Part shown: in pieces, positions 1 to 10,758 of the stretch
Numbering within the stretch: position 1 is the first letter of the stretch
How the letters are laid out: each line of letters opens with the position of its first letter
NCBI RefSeq assembly: GCF_905475395.1
Contig: NC_058340.1
Span: forward strand, 87,501 to 151,500
Length of the DNA stretch: 64,000 nt
Source of the DNA: Chrysoperla carnea
Taxonomy: Eukaryota; Arthropoda; Insecta; Neuroptera; Chrysopidae
Direction of reading: 5' to 3'
Program-made: the position numbers and the translations under genes
The notes under the pieces: model-generated
Databases searched by the model: none
The model's input: the letters and a program-made list of their open reading frames with translations, nothing else
What the model was told of the DNA's origin: nothing

Positions 1-224
1 GACAAATTTCACCAAAAATTATGAAAATTTTTAACATTTGTATTAGGAGAATATAAGTTGAAAAGGGAAAAAGTAGTACCATTTTTAACCATAAATCGAG
101 GTAAAATGTTAGTTTAGTTAGTTTATAATAAAAATTATTATATTTGTATTTAATGTAAATAATTATTAATAAAAAAATAAATAAATATATTTATTATTTT
201 TAAATTTGTACCAGTTAACAAAAA

Positions 225-740
225 ACAATGAAGTATAAATATTAAAAATCATTTCTATTAACAAACTTAAGATTTATTTAATTTGATGCATTGAAAACAA
301 TGTAAATTATCAAATGAAACTAGTAGTTCCATCTATAGAAAACATATTGAACTAAAAATAATTACAAAAGCAGAGCCATCTATGCCAAATAGTTTGAACT
401 ATTTATTTACTGCTAGTTCAAAATATTCACCAAAGATGGCACCACCGTTGTTTACAGTTAGTTCAAAATATTACCCATAGATGTCACTATAGTCGGATCA
501 TGTTAGTTCAAACTGTTTGCTATAGATGGCATTACTATCGCAGTTAATAAATAGTTCAAACTATTTGCCATAGATGGCTCTGCTTTTGTAATTATTTTTA
601 GTTCAATATGTTTCCTATAGATGGCACTACTAGTTTCATTTGATAATTTATATTGTTTTCATTGCATCAAATTAAATAAATCTTAAGTTTGTTAATATAA
701 TAATTTTTAAAATTCATACTTTACTCTGTTATGTTTTCTT
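225..740. repeat. Fold-back element with internal tandem units
   Basis: The left arm (about 225-405) is repeated in reverse complement at about 542-740. Shared landmarks include the stretch around AACTTAAGATTTATTTAATT and the segment with GCAGAGCCATCTATG. The centre holds diverged units with the pattern AGTTCAAA...ATAGATGGCAC, about 50-60 bp apart. The same core is the unit of the 48-bp satellite near 46.3 kb. At bases 1-75 lies the end of a dispersed repeat that recurs near 3.2 kb and 45.8 kb. No transposase is visible, so this is a non-autonomous fold-back or MITE-like element. Its exact ends and target duplication were not resolved. Confidence 0.7.
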
Positions 741-989
741 TACTACAAATTATCAAATTGATTTTTCCAATCCTTTCTTATCATTTTAAAATAAATACTT
801 GATTTATCAGCTTATGTCGGTAAAACCGTTTCAATTTATTATTTAGTCAAACTGACAGTTGTAGAGTTTGACATATTATTCATAAACATAACTAATTGAT
901 TAATGATTAATTAAATAATTATTTAAATAAAAGTTTAATATTTATTTTTTAAATAATATATTTTTAAAGTTTACTTTGTATTCGTTAAA

Positions 990-1559
990 ATGGTTGAAGT
1001 AAGTAACGTCTTCCCGTCAATAAATGTAGTTAAATTAATTAATTTTGTATTAAATTTATTGAACAGGAATTAAAGAAGTACATGAACACGTTACTAAACA
1101 GGTACTTTTATTACTTGTTTTATTTAATAATAAATAATGAATTAATGATTTTTATTAAATTTAGAGTTCATGGATTGCATTGCATATTAATTTCGGATAG
1201 GGATGGTGTCCCAGTTGTTAAAGGTATAAATAAAGGTCGATCGATTGATTTGTATGATTGATTGATTGAATGTTGAATGTTTTTTAGTAACAAGTGATAA
1301 AGTTCCTGAACTAGCGCAACGTCCAACATTTCTCTCAACATTTGCGTTAGCTTCGGATCAAGGCAGTAAACTTGGTTTAGGTAAAAATAAAACATTGATT
1401 TGTATGTATTCCCAATATCAAGTGATTCAATTCAATAAATTACTGCTTGTGATCAATTTGATTGCAAGTAGTGAAGCTAACACAGGTCATTGTCTTGCTT
1501 TAGAAGAATATCTTGAACCGATTTTAAATGATTTAAAAACTGCTGTTATTGAACCTTAA
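990..1559 (+). CDS. Lamtor3: Ragulator complex protein LAMTOR3 (MP1)
   Basis: This is the Ragulator/LAMTOR subunit that, paired with LAMTOR2, scaffolds Rag GTPases, mTORC1 and MEK-ERK signalling on late endosomes and lysosomes. I read four exons, 990-998, 1067-1101, 1165-1223 and 1288-1559, all with GT-AG borders. They give a 124-residue protein, the usual length of the family. The roadblock-type fold is recognisable from LHCILISDRDGVPVVKV near the N-terminus, then FALASDQGSKLGLGKNKT, and the C-terminal block around LEEYLEPILNDLK. The start MVE-ELKKYMN sits on a 9-bp first exon, which is unusual but keeps the frame. The gene runs tail to tail with erlin. A poly(A) signal lies 130 bp after the stop. 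It appears intact. Confidence 0.93.
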
Positions 1560-1688
1560 AACTAAACTAAATTGTAATATAATTATGGATCTGGATCTGG
1601 ATCGTAGAACACACCATGATCTATGATCTATGATCTATTTAAAGCACAAACACAAGTGAACTAAGAATATCAATCAAATACTTTTTAA

Positions 1689-1694
1689 AATAAA
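1689..1694 (+). promoter_or_regulatory. Probable poly(A) signal of LAMTOR3
   Basis: AATAAA lies 130 bp downstream of the LAMTOR3 stop, in a stretch that also has short GATCTAT and GGATCCA tandem repeats (about 1610-1640 and 1772-1792). The 1560-2312 interval holds no gene. It is the shared 3' flank of LAMTOR3 and erlin. Confidence 0.5.
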
Positions 1695-2312
1695 GTGCAG
1701 GTCTTGAAGTCACTTTGATTTACTTCTAAATAAGATAAATATTATTTAGATCGTTCGATGTTGTGTTCTAAGGATCCAGGATCCAGGATCCACATTCATC
1801 CTGTTATAATTATTAATAATTAATTGTTTTATATAATTTTATTAAAAAACATTTTACTTACATTTTATTATTTATTTGCTTCAAACCATTTCCTACAATT
1901 GTACAAATATTCGATACCTAAACTTCCTTTTCAACCTTCACCCTGCCGAAGATCAAAAATAGATAAATACAAAGTTTGTAGCTGCTGTTGGTATAACTAG
2001 ACTAAATAATAAGTCTGAATTAGACAATTGAAAAACGTTGAGAAATTCAGAGTTCCAAACACTTATTCGTTTTTCAAATATTTTTTCCAACAGGATCGTT
2101 AGACATCAAATTGACTTTTGATCAGACTGAACGAAGACTTTTACATTCCTTAAAGAAAAGTTATTAATGAAATTGAAAATTGAAAGGAAAGAATGAGATT
2201 TAAAAATTTTAAAGATTAGGGATGGATAAAATTTAGGTTATTTGTTTTTGTTTTTATTATTAAAATTTATAAACATTAAATTAATATTTTTGTACAGTTT
2301 TACAGTATTTGA

Positions 2313-2735
2313 TTATTTGGTCTTTTGACCTGGACCTGATGATGATGTATCGGTATCGGTAACATCACTTGACGTGGATGCTGTGGATGGTTTTGATTCA
2401 TGATTCATCATCGTACTTGATACAAACATATTTGGTATACTATTACCAAAATAAATTTTACTATTTTGTGCTAGAGTCTCATATTTTCTTAATTCTAGAT
2501 ATTCTGGTGTTAATAACAATTGATTCGCTTCAGCATGTCGTTGTGCTTGATAGAATTCAGCATCTGTTCGACTTTTCTGTCGCGCCAGATGCATTTCATC
2601 TTCAATAAGTGCTATGCGTTGTAATGATTCTTTTTCCATTACTTTCTGTTCGTATTGAATTTTCGCTACTTGAGCGACTTTTTCAGCTTCGATTATTGCT
2701 TTTTTCCGTTCGGTTTCTGCGTCTTTTTCGACAAC
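2313..2735 (-). CDS. Erlin (SPFH-domain ER lipid-raft protein), last exon only
   Basis: Erlins are ER-membrane SPFH/prohibitin proteins that form large rings, bind cholesterol and recruit the RNF170 ligase to activated IP3 receptors. The exon starts after a splice acceptor (AG at 2737-2736) in phase 0 and gives 140 residues to the stop. It opens with [20 protein letters not shown], the charged coiled coil after the SPFH domain. It continues through [19 protein letters not shown] and [12 protein letters not shown], the erlin C-terminal signature, and ends in a Ser/Thr-rich tail. The SPFH domain and membrane anchor should lie at higher coordinates, but I find no matching exon between 2.74 and 10.7 kb. 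This is either the end of a gene with very distant exons, a gene fragment, or a sign of misassembly. Confidence 0.85.
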   Translation of the reverse strand, partial: VVEKDAETERKKAIIEAEKVAQVAKIQYEQKVMEKESLQRIALIEDEMHLARQKSRTDAEFYQAQRHAEANQLLLTPEYLELRKYETLAQNSKIYFGNSIPNMFVSSTMMNHESKPSTASTSSDVTDTDTSSSGPGQKTK

Positions 2736-2929
2736 CTGTAATAAATAATTGTATGTTATCTTTAAATTGTAATCCTTTCAGTGCACTATAAGGAATAATA
2801 AATAGAAGGGAAATGAACGGGAACTTGAACTTTAAAAGAGGGATGAAATCGTTAATTTTTATATTTTGATAAATAAAAAAGAAAATGAAAATCTTTTTAT
2901 GAAAATCTTAGAGTACTAACCTGGCATTA

Positions 2930-3500
2930 TATTCTCCTAATACAAATTGAAGAAAATTGAAGTAATTTTGGCCAAAAAACACAAAAAAATGAGAAAAAAT
3001 CCATCAATTTTTAAACAAAATTTTCCATTTTCACGAATTTCCCGGAAATTTTTCATCGATGTTTTTTGCGAAAAACACATTCTAAGCAAGAGGTTCAGGA
3101 GTGGCAGAAAATTTTCGTCCTTTTTGCCCTAGGACCAACCGTTTTCGAGATATAGCGATTTTTCATTTTCAAAAGGTAAATTTTTCAAGACAAATTTCAC
3201 CAAAAATTATGAAAATTTTTAACATTTGTATTAGGAGAATATAAGTTGACAAGGGAAATAGTATTACCTGATAGGGAAATGGTAAGTTAGTGTTTTCACC
3301 CTAAAAACCCTTTTCTTTTTTCTGGTATTAATTAGTATAAATAAAACTTTTACCTTCTTTGTTCGTTTCGTTTGTTCCATTTACATAGCGAATTATTTGC
3401 ACCTTATGTGCAAATAAAAAAGAAAGGATTGGAAAAATCAATTTGATAATTTGTAGTAAAGAAAACATAACATAGTAAAGTATGAATTTTAAAAATTATT
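2930..3500. repeat. Copy of a dispersed repeat (TATTAGGAGAATATAA family)
   Basis: Two inverted blocks ending in TCCTAATACAAAT or ATTTGTATTAGGAGAATATAA flank a conserved middle containing CGAGATATAGCGATTTTTCA and lead into the TTTTCACCCTAAAAACC segment. The same blocks occur at 1-75, 45230-45960 and 47306-47580. The right part (3418-3510) is the reverse complement of about 700-780, so copies lie in opposite orientation around LAMTOR3 and erlin. No protein is encoded. The small frame at 2947-3132 is part of the repeat. Confidence 0.7.
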
Positions 3501-3894
3501 TCAGTGAAAAAACTTATTACAAAAACAAAATACATTTAAATGCCATTTATGGTAAACTTGCTGAACTAATATTAATTTCGATGGTGGGTGCTGTCTATGG
3601 TCATGTTTACCATAATTTGTAATCTGCCCACTATCATTAAAAAAATTGACATTTTACAGAGGGTAATCCAACTGACATTTAATACAACTTATTAACCACA
3701 AATTTAAACATGAACAAATGAAAACTTTTAACTTTTAGATCAATTTGAGTTTGTACCTCGATGTAATTATAAGTATTATATATTTATCAAAACTGACGGA
3801 ATCTAATTTGGTGTAGGTTGATTAAAAAAAAAAAACAAAACAAAATTGGAAAATCATGATTATTTATTATGTAAAAAAGTAGCTAAATTATACT

Positions 3895-4830
3895 ATGAAA
3901 ATAAATATATAATTAATTAATATAATCAATAATTATAATATAACACTATTTGTTTATTTATATTTTCGGCATGCCTATTTATTATGTAAACTTTTTATTA
4001 AATTAATGAATATAAATAAACTATATTTATAAATACACATTACACATACATATATTTAATACCGATACATTGAATTTATTTATTAATTTTTATTAAATTT
4101 ATCTATGTAATTTAAAAAAATGCAAAAAGTAGCATCACATTTAAGAACATGAAACAAATTTGACATTTCTAACATAACAAAATAAAATGATACACTGCGC
4201 GCCATCTATCTACATAATAAGAAAACTATGCTTAAATTTTAAATTACCGACTGAAAAATAAATACAAATATGGTCTGAGCTAAAATGTGTAGCTATTTGA
4301 ATAAAAAAAATTACTTTGTAAAAATGTCTAATTATAAAATATAAATAATTAATTAATATAATCAATAATTATAATAAAATATAATATAAATATTTTTTCA
4401 CTTACCTTTTCGTCATATTTATCATGTAAACTTTTTTTTATTAAATAAATTAGGATACATTTTAAAATTAAAACTAAAATTATCACTTTTCGTAAAATGT
4501 CAAAATAAAATGATACACTGCGCGCCATCTATGCACATAATAGAAAAGCTATGCTTATATTATAAATTATTGTAAAATAAAATACAACCACAATAATTGA
4601 ATACTAATGTTAATAAAAAATCGAATAGATTTAAAATAATTATCATATTTGTCTAATTAATATAAATCACTTACCTAGATGAAATTCATTCACGTTCGAT
4701 ATTCTAATTCATAGGTTATATGTATGACAGCTGATTATTTGTAATAGCAAAACATTGACAGTCTATGCGTTATCAAACCTGCCATTTTGAAACACACATA
4801 TTAAGTAGGCGTAGCAAAATATCAAACCCC
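3895..4830. repeat. Two copies of a dispersed ~0.5-0.6 kb repeat
   Basis: A partial copy (about 3895-4260) and a longer one (about 4340-4830) share TTAATTAATATAATCAATAAT at the left, ATGATACACTGCGCGCCATC in the middle, and at the right (long copy) CAGCTGATTATTTGTAATAG and ATATTAAGTAGGCGTAGCAA. A third copy lies at about 9332-9945 in the same orientation. No open frame and no clear terminal inverted repeats are visible, so it is probably a non-autonomous element of unknown class. The stretch 3510-3895 shows nothing recognisable. Confidence 0.7.
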
Positions 4831-4849
4831 TTTTAAACTTAAAAATTTA

Positions 4850-5800
4850 TTTTAAAAAATAAACCATAAAACCACTTTTTTCTAGGAAGAACACTCACCA
4901 TTAAATTACCTTTCAAATAAAACCAAAGAAACCATTAAAAAATAAACCATAAAACCCCTTTTTTCTAGTAAGAACACTCACCATTAAATTACCTTTCAAA
5001 CAAAACTAAAGAAACCATTAAAAAATAAACCATAAAACCCCTTTTTTCTAGTAAGAACACTCACCATTAAATTACCTTTCAAACAAAACCAAAGAAATCA
5101 TTAAAAAATAAACCATAAAACCCCTTTTTTCTAGTAAGAACACTCACCATTAAATAACCTTTCAAACAAAACCAAAGAAACCATTAAAAAATAAACCATA
5201 AAACCCCTTTTTTCTAGTAAGAACACTCACCATTAAGTTACCTTTCAAACAAAACCAAAGAAACCATTAAAAAATAAACCATAAAACCCCTTTTTTCTAG
5301 TAAGAACACTCACCATTAAATTACCTTTCAAACAAAACCAAAGAAACCATTAAAAAATAAACCATAAAACCCCTTTTTTCTAGTAAGAACACTCACCATT
5401 AAATTACCTTTCAAACAAAACCAAAGAAAAAAATTAAAAAATAAACCATAAAACCCCTTTTTTCTAGTAAGAACACTCACCATTAAATTACCTTTCAAAC
5501 AAAACCAAAGAAAAAAATTAAAAAATAAACCATAAAACCCCTTTTTTCTAGTAAGAACACTCACCATTAAATTACCTTTCAAACAAAACCAAAGAAACCA
5601 TTAAAAAATAAACCATAAAACCCCTTTTTTCTAGTAAGAACACTCACCATTAAGTTACCTTTCAAACAAAACCAAAGAAACCATTAAAAAATAAACCATA
5701 AAACCCCTTTTTTCTAGTAAGAACACTCACCATTAAGTTACCTTTCAAACAAAACCAAAGAAAAAAATTAAAAAATAAACCATAAAACCCCTTTTTTCTA
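4850..5800. repeat. 83-bp tandem array, about 11-12 copies
   Basis: A unit with CCCCTTTTTTCTAG, then AAGAACACTCACCATTAAAT, TACCTTTCAAACAAAACC and AAAAAATAAACCATAAAA recurs every 83 bp (for example CCCC at 4955, 5038 and 5121). Variants are mostly single changes, such as CCATT versus AAATT. The unit matches the middle of a dispersed repeat found near 18.0, 48.6 and 56.1 kb. The sequence right after the array (GAGGGTTA..AAAATA) matches that repeat's end near 48.84 kb. The array therefore seems to have grown inside one copy of it. Open frames on the minus strand here are artefacts of repetition. Confidence 0.88.
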
Positions 5801-5872
5801 GTTCGAGGGTTAAAAAATATGATGACTGGCGGGGAGGGAGCCTAAATATATGTTGATGAATATTATTTTTAG

Positions 5873-6566
5873 TGGATTTATCAAACAATTCTTCGTCGTC
5901 TGGTTGATGAAATCGATTGTTTGAATGAAGCATTACATCGTCATAACTTTGTTGGTGTACAAATCGGTGCAGTTGGATTAGAACGTTTACGTAAAACAGC
6001 TCAAACACAATTAGCTCAACAATATGTACCAACTTTATGTTCATTAATACCATTCTTAGAAGTGAATTCGAATCAAGAGTATTTAGTAAAATGGATTCAA
6101 GAACTAGCAAAAGGTGGTTCGATGAGTGAATATCGTTGGAATTCTGGTTCAACTTTCAATGGTAAACAATGGGAGGATCATTTACCAACCGATGCTGCTG
6201 TAAGTACCTGTACCTAAACTTTATTTATTTTATTTATTATTCATCAAATTAAAATAAGAAAATTATTTAAAAAATACATTTTTCTCATTATGTCGTCTGA
6301 TGGTAGCCATCCATATTGAATTTTCTTGATTGCCATGTCTTCAGTACAAATCGATTGACGTCCAAATCATCCAAATCGATACACATACATTTACTGGATT
6401 GTTTTTATCAATTAAATGATGGTGGAGGAACAGCCTGTACTGTAATATAAAAATGTTAATTATTTTAATTTTAGATTGTAATGCATTTGATGGCTACTTA
6501 TTTGGATACACAATTGGTTCCATTACCACATCAACCAGATGCAAGAAAGTTTGTTGTGGATAATGG
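5873..6566 (+). CDS. TMEM209-like protein, two internal exons only
   Basis: TMEM209 is a nuclear-envelope and Golgi membrane protein with a cytochrome-b561-N type domain, reported to bind the nucleoporin Nup205. Exon A (5873-6199, phase 0 at its end) encodes WIYQTILRRLVDEIDCLNEA, QIGAVGLERLRKTAQTQL and GKQWEDHLPTDAA. Exon B (6475-6566) continues IVMHLMATYLDTQLVPLPH and QPDARKFVVDNG up to a GTATGT donor. Both match the C-terminal half of the family. The N-terminal membrane part and the final exons are missing: upstream is the 83-bp array, and downstream a retroelement fragment and a partial duplication of exon B. I recognise it by family resemblance only. It may be a gene fragment, or a real gene with exons that I cannot see. 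Confidence 0.7.
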
Positions 6567-6994
6567 GTATGTTGTTAACCTGTGAACAGAAAAATTAAAA
6601 ACAGTCATTTTGTGGCTCTAATAATAAAAAGAGTCCTTTGGAATGAACCCATCCACATTTGTCAGCTTCCGGTAAATGTTTATTAACGTCAGCTTGTCTC
6701 TATCTTTGGATATCTCTAAATCCAAAAATGGTAAGTTTTCATCCAGCTTCTCTTCGACGAATTCCTTCAAATTCCTTCTTGAAGTTTGTTGTGGATAATG
6801 GGTATGTTGTTAACCTGTGAACAGAAAAATTAAAAACAGTCATTTTGTGGCTCTAATAATAAAAAGAGTCCTTTGGAATGAACCCATCCACATTTGTCAG
6901 CTTCCGGTAAATGTTTATTAACGTCAGCTTGTCTCTATCTTTGGATATTTTTAAATCCAAAAATGGTAAGTTTTCATCCAGCTCCTCTTCGACG
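6547..6994. repeat. Tandem duplication covering the TMEM209 exon end and retroelement sequence
   Basis: Bases 6547-6759 recur at 6782-6994 with an offset of 235 bp and very few differences. The unit begins inside TMEM209 exon B, includes its splice donor, and runs into the 3' end of the Penelope-like fragment. The retroelement sequence was therefore already next to the exon when the duplication happened, and the duplication looks recent. Confidence 0.85.
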
Positions 6995-7640
6995 GTGATT
7001 TTGATGTTGGGTTCCGTTTTGTTCAGAAATTCCAAAAAATCTTGTACGCTCGTTTTCTTAGTATTTATAATTGTAAATATGTCATCTACGTAACGATACC
7101 AATGTTGTGGGAAACACTTGTTTTACGCTGCTTGTTTTAAATTCCTTTCCAATCTTGACATGAAGACATATTGGTTTCAGGTACCTGTTAATAAAATTTT
7201 TTATTAAATTGAAAATAAATTTGTTCAATGCATAATCTCGTTAACCGGAGATATTCTCCTTTATCCACTTCAGGCACATTGTTCTCCGTCCGCCATTCCT
7301 CCAAGTGGTCCAACGCTTTATTAATTGGCACACTAGGAAAAAGGGCCGTTACGTTAAAAGATTCAAACTTATCCCCATCTAATAAATTGACACCCTTAAG
7401 TTTTTCTATGAGTTCCATAGAATTCGTGACACTATTACCTGTTGGCTTGTTGAATTTGCGATCTTGTATGTTGTTGAGCTGATTCCGGATATATATGCCG
7501 CATACCATCTCTTTCCTTGTGAATTTTCGGCAATCAGTAGCTGACATTGTTTGATTGCCTCTTTTATTTTTTTGATGTTCTTTTGGACTGAATCCTTCTC
7601 GACACGTTGATATGGTCCTTCCCTTAATAGCTTTTATTTA
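6590..7640 (-). mobile_element. Penelope-like retroelement fragment (reverse transcriptase part)
   Basis: On the minus strand, 7188-7547 encodes a frame with GNSVTNSMELIEKLKGV, SFNVTALFPSVPINKALDHL and LTRLCIEQIYFQF. Bases 6853-7035 encode EEELDENLPFLDLKISKD and INIYRKLTNVDGFIPKDS. The order (a D/N-V-xx-LF-x-x-VP block, then ENxLPFLDxxI, then YRKxT) is typical of Penelope-like reverse transcriptases. Only part of the RT is present, it looks broken, and no GIY-YIG endonuclease is visible. The coding similarity fades near 7640. Confidence 0.72.
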
Positions 7641-7994
7641 CAAGAGAGTTCAATAAATAATAATGGGTCATAGAAAAGCCACTACTTACGTCATATCGAA
7701 AACTCGTTATTTACTTTCAAGTTTTCTAAGTTACAATCCAGTCCAGTCCATCAACAAAACTAGGTACTAGGTATTCAATGTTGGTTGACCATGCCATTCA
7801 TACAAATTACTTATCTCTCAATCCATTATTGTGATTCTTTTAAATTCATACCAATCATAACAAATCGGAATAAATCTAAGGGGGAAACAAACTCATAAAA
7901 AAACTAAAGTTTTTGAGTTTTAGCGAGATTAACGCACAGCAATTTATTTTTATATATACAGATTGAAACATTGATTGATACATTGAAAAAAAAA

Positions 7995-8096
7995 ACCCAA
8001 CTCAACCCACACCCACACTCAACCCAACCCAACTTAACCCAACCCAACCCAACCACACACTCAACCCAACCCAACCCAACCACACACTCACCCACG
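7995..8096. repeat. CCCAA/CCCAC-rich simple repeat
   Basis: About 100 bp of AACCCAACCCAACC and ACCCACACTCAACCC runs. On the other strand this reads TTGGG-like, which resembles variant insect telomere motifs. It is short, irregular and next to a transposase fragment, so it is more likely a simple repeat than a true interstitial telomere. Confidence 0.8.
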
Positions 8097-8254
8097 CTTA
8101 CAAGTTGTCTCCTCGATCACCAGGTCTGTCACCTTACGACTATATTTTATGGAGTGATCTTAAAACACGTTTATACATAAACAAACCACGTACACTTTAT
8201 GCCCCGAGTGAAACAATAACACTAATATTTATTAAAAGTATAACTTGTGTTTGA
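8093..8254 (+). mobile_element. Mariner-type transposase C-terminal fragment
   Basis: In the frame starting CAC GCT TAC AAG, the sequence reads HAYKLSPRSPGLSPYDYILW followed by SDLKTRLYINKPRTLY, then runs to a stop at 8252-8254. SPxLSPxDxxLW..LK..xY...PRTL is the conserved block around the last catalytic Asp of Tc1/mariner-type DDE transposases. Nothing upstream continues it, because the CCCAA repeat takes over. It is an old, truncated DNA transposon copy. It lies outside the longest ORFs because no ATG precedes it. Confidence 0.75.
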
Positions 8255-9331
8255 AAAATTATGTATTACAAAATTAAAAATATTTAATAAAATAAAATTC
8301 ATAATTTAAAAAGCAACTTTTTGATTTATGATTTAATAAATTTGCAAACAAGTATTATTGTGTCAGGTTTTTCTCTAGGCGGTTCGTTTTCCAAATAAAA
8401 ATTCTTGAAAATTAAAAACACTTAATTCGATTTTTGAATTTTTCAAAAATCCGCATAAATGTATTGTTTTTTCAATCTCTTAATTTTATAAGGACATTTC
8501 TTGGATAAAAAACACGCAAAAATTGTTTACAGCCCAGCTAGTCAAGACTAACCCGGCTTCCGTCCATAAAATTTCCAATAGTCAGAAATGTACCAATTTA
8601 CAGGAACGCGATAATTACCCATCATACATCTGACAACATTGCTTGCCCTATTTATTTACGCCTGACTTAAAAGTCTAAAATCCACGATTTCTATTCTATG
8701 TTGGAAGAGTTCACAACACCCAACTTAATCTTATATTGGCAAATAATCTAACATTGAATTTACATGAAATTTATTACAAAACATCAACAAGAAATACATT
8801 AGTAGAGAAGGACTACACCAAATTAATTATTGATAGTATTTATTTGATCCATTTTTAAAAAGCCGATTCCTTTTACACCACCTAACGTTCAAAAGACAGC
8901 ATAGGTTATTTTTGTTGTATTTAACGAGATACTAATAACTAATAACTAAAATTCATGAAAAATTAAATGTTGTGATAACATTCTTAACATGAAAGCGTGA
9001 CTTGCAAGAATCGTTTCTTAAAATTGGTTTGGCGTAACTTAAAAAATATATAAACATATCACCTACCTGTGATCGCTTACATGTCACAAACTAAAAAATT
9101 ATTACATTTACAACATATTAAGGTGCATAAAAAATTATGAATCTAATTTATTAATAACAACTAATAATAATAACTTTTATTTATTTTGTACAAATATCAC
9201 TTTCATTATACAAATGATTTTACTTCACTATGAATCCATTCATATTAGATTAGATAGTTAATAATGTATTTTATTTTTCACTATTATAACGTCATTTTAA
9301 CCATATTTCATCTTAAATAAAACAAAATAAA
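8255..9331. other. Intergenic, no gene seen
   Basis: AT-rich sequence with some less AT-rich patches (about 8520-8720 and 8870-9070). I see no recognisable coding frame, RNA gene or terminal repeats. It probably consists of diverged repeats. Confidence 0.5.
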
Positions 9332-9945
9332 TGTAAATGGTTAATTAATATAATCAATGATTAAAAAAAACTTTTGTTTATTTACATTATTTTCATATTT
9401 ATTATGTAAACTTTTTTTTTTTTTTTAAATAAATGAGGATACACTTTAAACTAAATAAATTTATATTTATGTAAACAGTGATACACACATATTTAGAACC
9501 GATAAATTTATTTTATGTATTAATTTTTATTAAAATTACCTATGTGTAAATTAATAAAATTCAAAAGGTAGCCATTTTGATTGAATGACTTTCAGATATC
9601 GTCGTGTAAAAATAAAATGATACACAGCGCACCATCTATGTACATAATAAGAAAGCTATACTTATATTTTAAATTACACATAACTGTAAAATAAAATACA
9701 CCATTATTTGAAACAATCGAACAGATATAAATTATTAATTATATTAATTTAATTAATATGAACAACCAATTTATATAACAAATTAAATTCACACATGTTA
9801 CGAGTTTTTATTTCATAGGTTATATGTATGTACATGTCAACAGAAAAATAACTGATTATTTGTGATAGCAAAACGTTGACAGACTATGCGTTGCAAACCT
9901 GCCATTTTAAAATACACATATTAAGTAGGCGTAGCAAAACATCGC
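9332..9945. repeat. Third copy of the dispersed repeat seen near 3.9-4.8 kb
   Basis: It shares TTAATTAATATAATCAATGA, AATGATACACAGCGCACCAT, CAGCTGATTATTTGT.. (here AACTGATTATTTGTGATAGC) and TATTAAGTAGGCGTAGCAAA with the copies at 3895-4830, in the same order. It extends slightly further left than those copies. No coding potential. Confidence 0.75.
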
Positions 9946-10758
9946 TAATTTAATTGTGATATTATAGCATAAGTAATTTTCTAAAATCAACTTCGGGAAC
10001 ATTTTCATGAAAGTGATCAGATTCATAGTTTAGATTTATATTCGACACTTTCTATACAATTTTTTTTAAATAATCGCGTATGCCATTCATCAATTGAATT
10101 GGTAATGTTTGTTTGTCTTAAATAACTTAAAATAAGTTGTATGTGAAGTTTGATTTGCTTTATTTAATTTGGTAATATTTCATTAATGCTGCACAGATTT
10201 TAAATTTAATTTAAAGATCTAATTTCATGATGATGCTTCACGCTCAAACTCAGCGTTAAACAACATGATGAAATTACATCTTTTAAGGCAGCATTCAACA
10301 GATAGAGAGATGAGAGCTTAAAAATAAAACAATACAACAGCTGTTTAATTCAATTAAACTAAATTAATAAATAATTTATTAAAAATAATAAATAGTATCA
10401 CAATAACTGACGACAACACATTTGACATCACATCACATATAGTATACCTACGTTACGTTACGTTACGTCTGTCTATTCTCTATTTAGATATACGCTAGTC
10501 AAGTTTTCTTGTAAAAACACACAGCCTGTAATAATCGTATTTTTACACTCATTTTATTTTCAATATTCTATTTGTAACATATATGAATGACAACCACTTT
10601 TTACAAAATAAAACACGAGTTGGTGCAAAGATCACCATCCACCAAAAATACTTGACTAGTGCATAGATAGATAGATAGGTATGTAGATTAATTAATAAAA
10701 AAAAAAAAAAACTATTTTTTTTATATTATTTAAATTTAAATAAATAAATATTATTTTA
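9946..10758. other. 3' flank of COQ2; short repeats
   Basis: Contains a short dispersed segment (about 10205-10290, around CACGCTCAAACTCAGCG) that recurs at about 20630-20685, plus an ACGTT tandem run near 10450. No gene seen. Confidence 0.5.

Noticed and set aside
4850-5800. CRISPR-like regular array
   Set aside because: The whole 83-bp unit is repeated with no unique spacers, and the sequence is eukaryotic.
5328-6152. Minus-strand frames in and beside the 83-bp array
   Set aside because: Repeat-driven or antisense to TMEM209 exons; no coding signal.
7995-8096. True interstitial telomere
   Set aside because: The run is irregular (CCCAA, CCCAC, CTCAA mixed) and only about 100 bp long.
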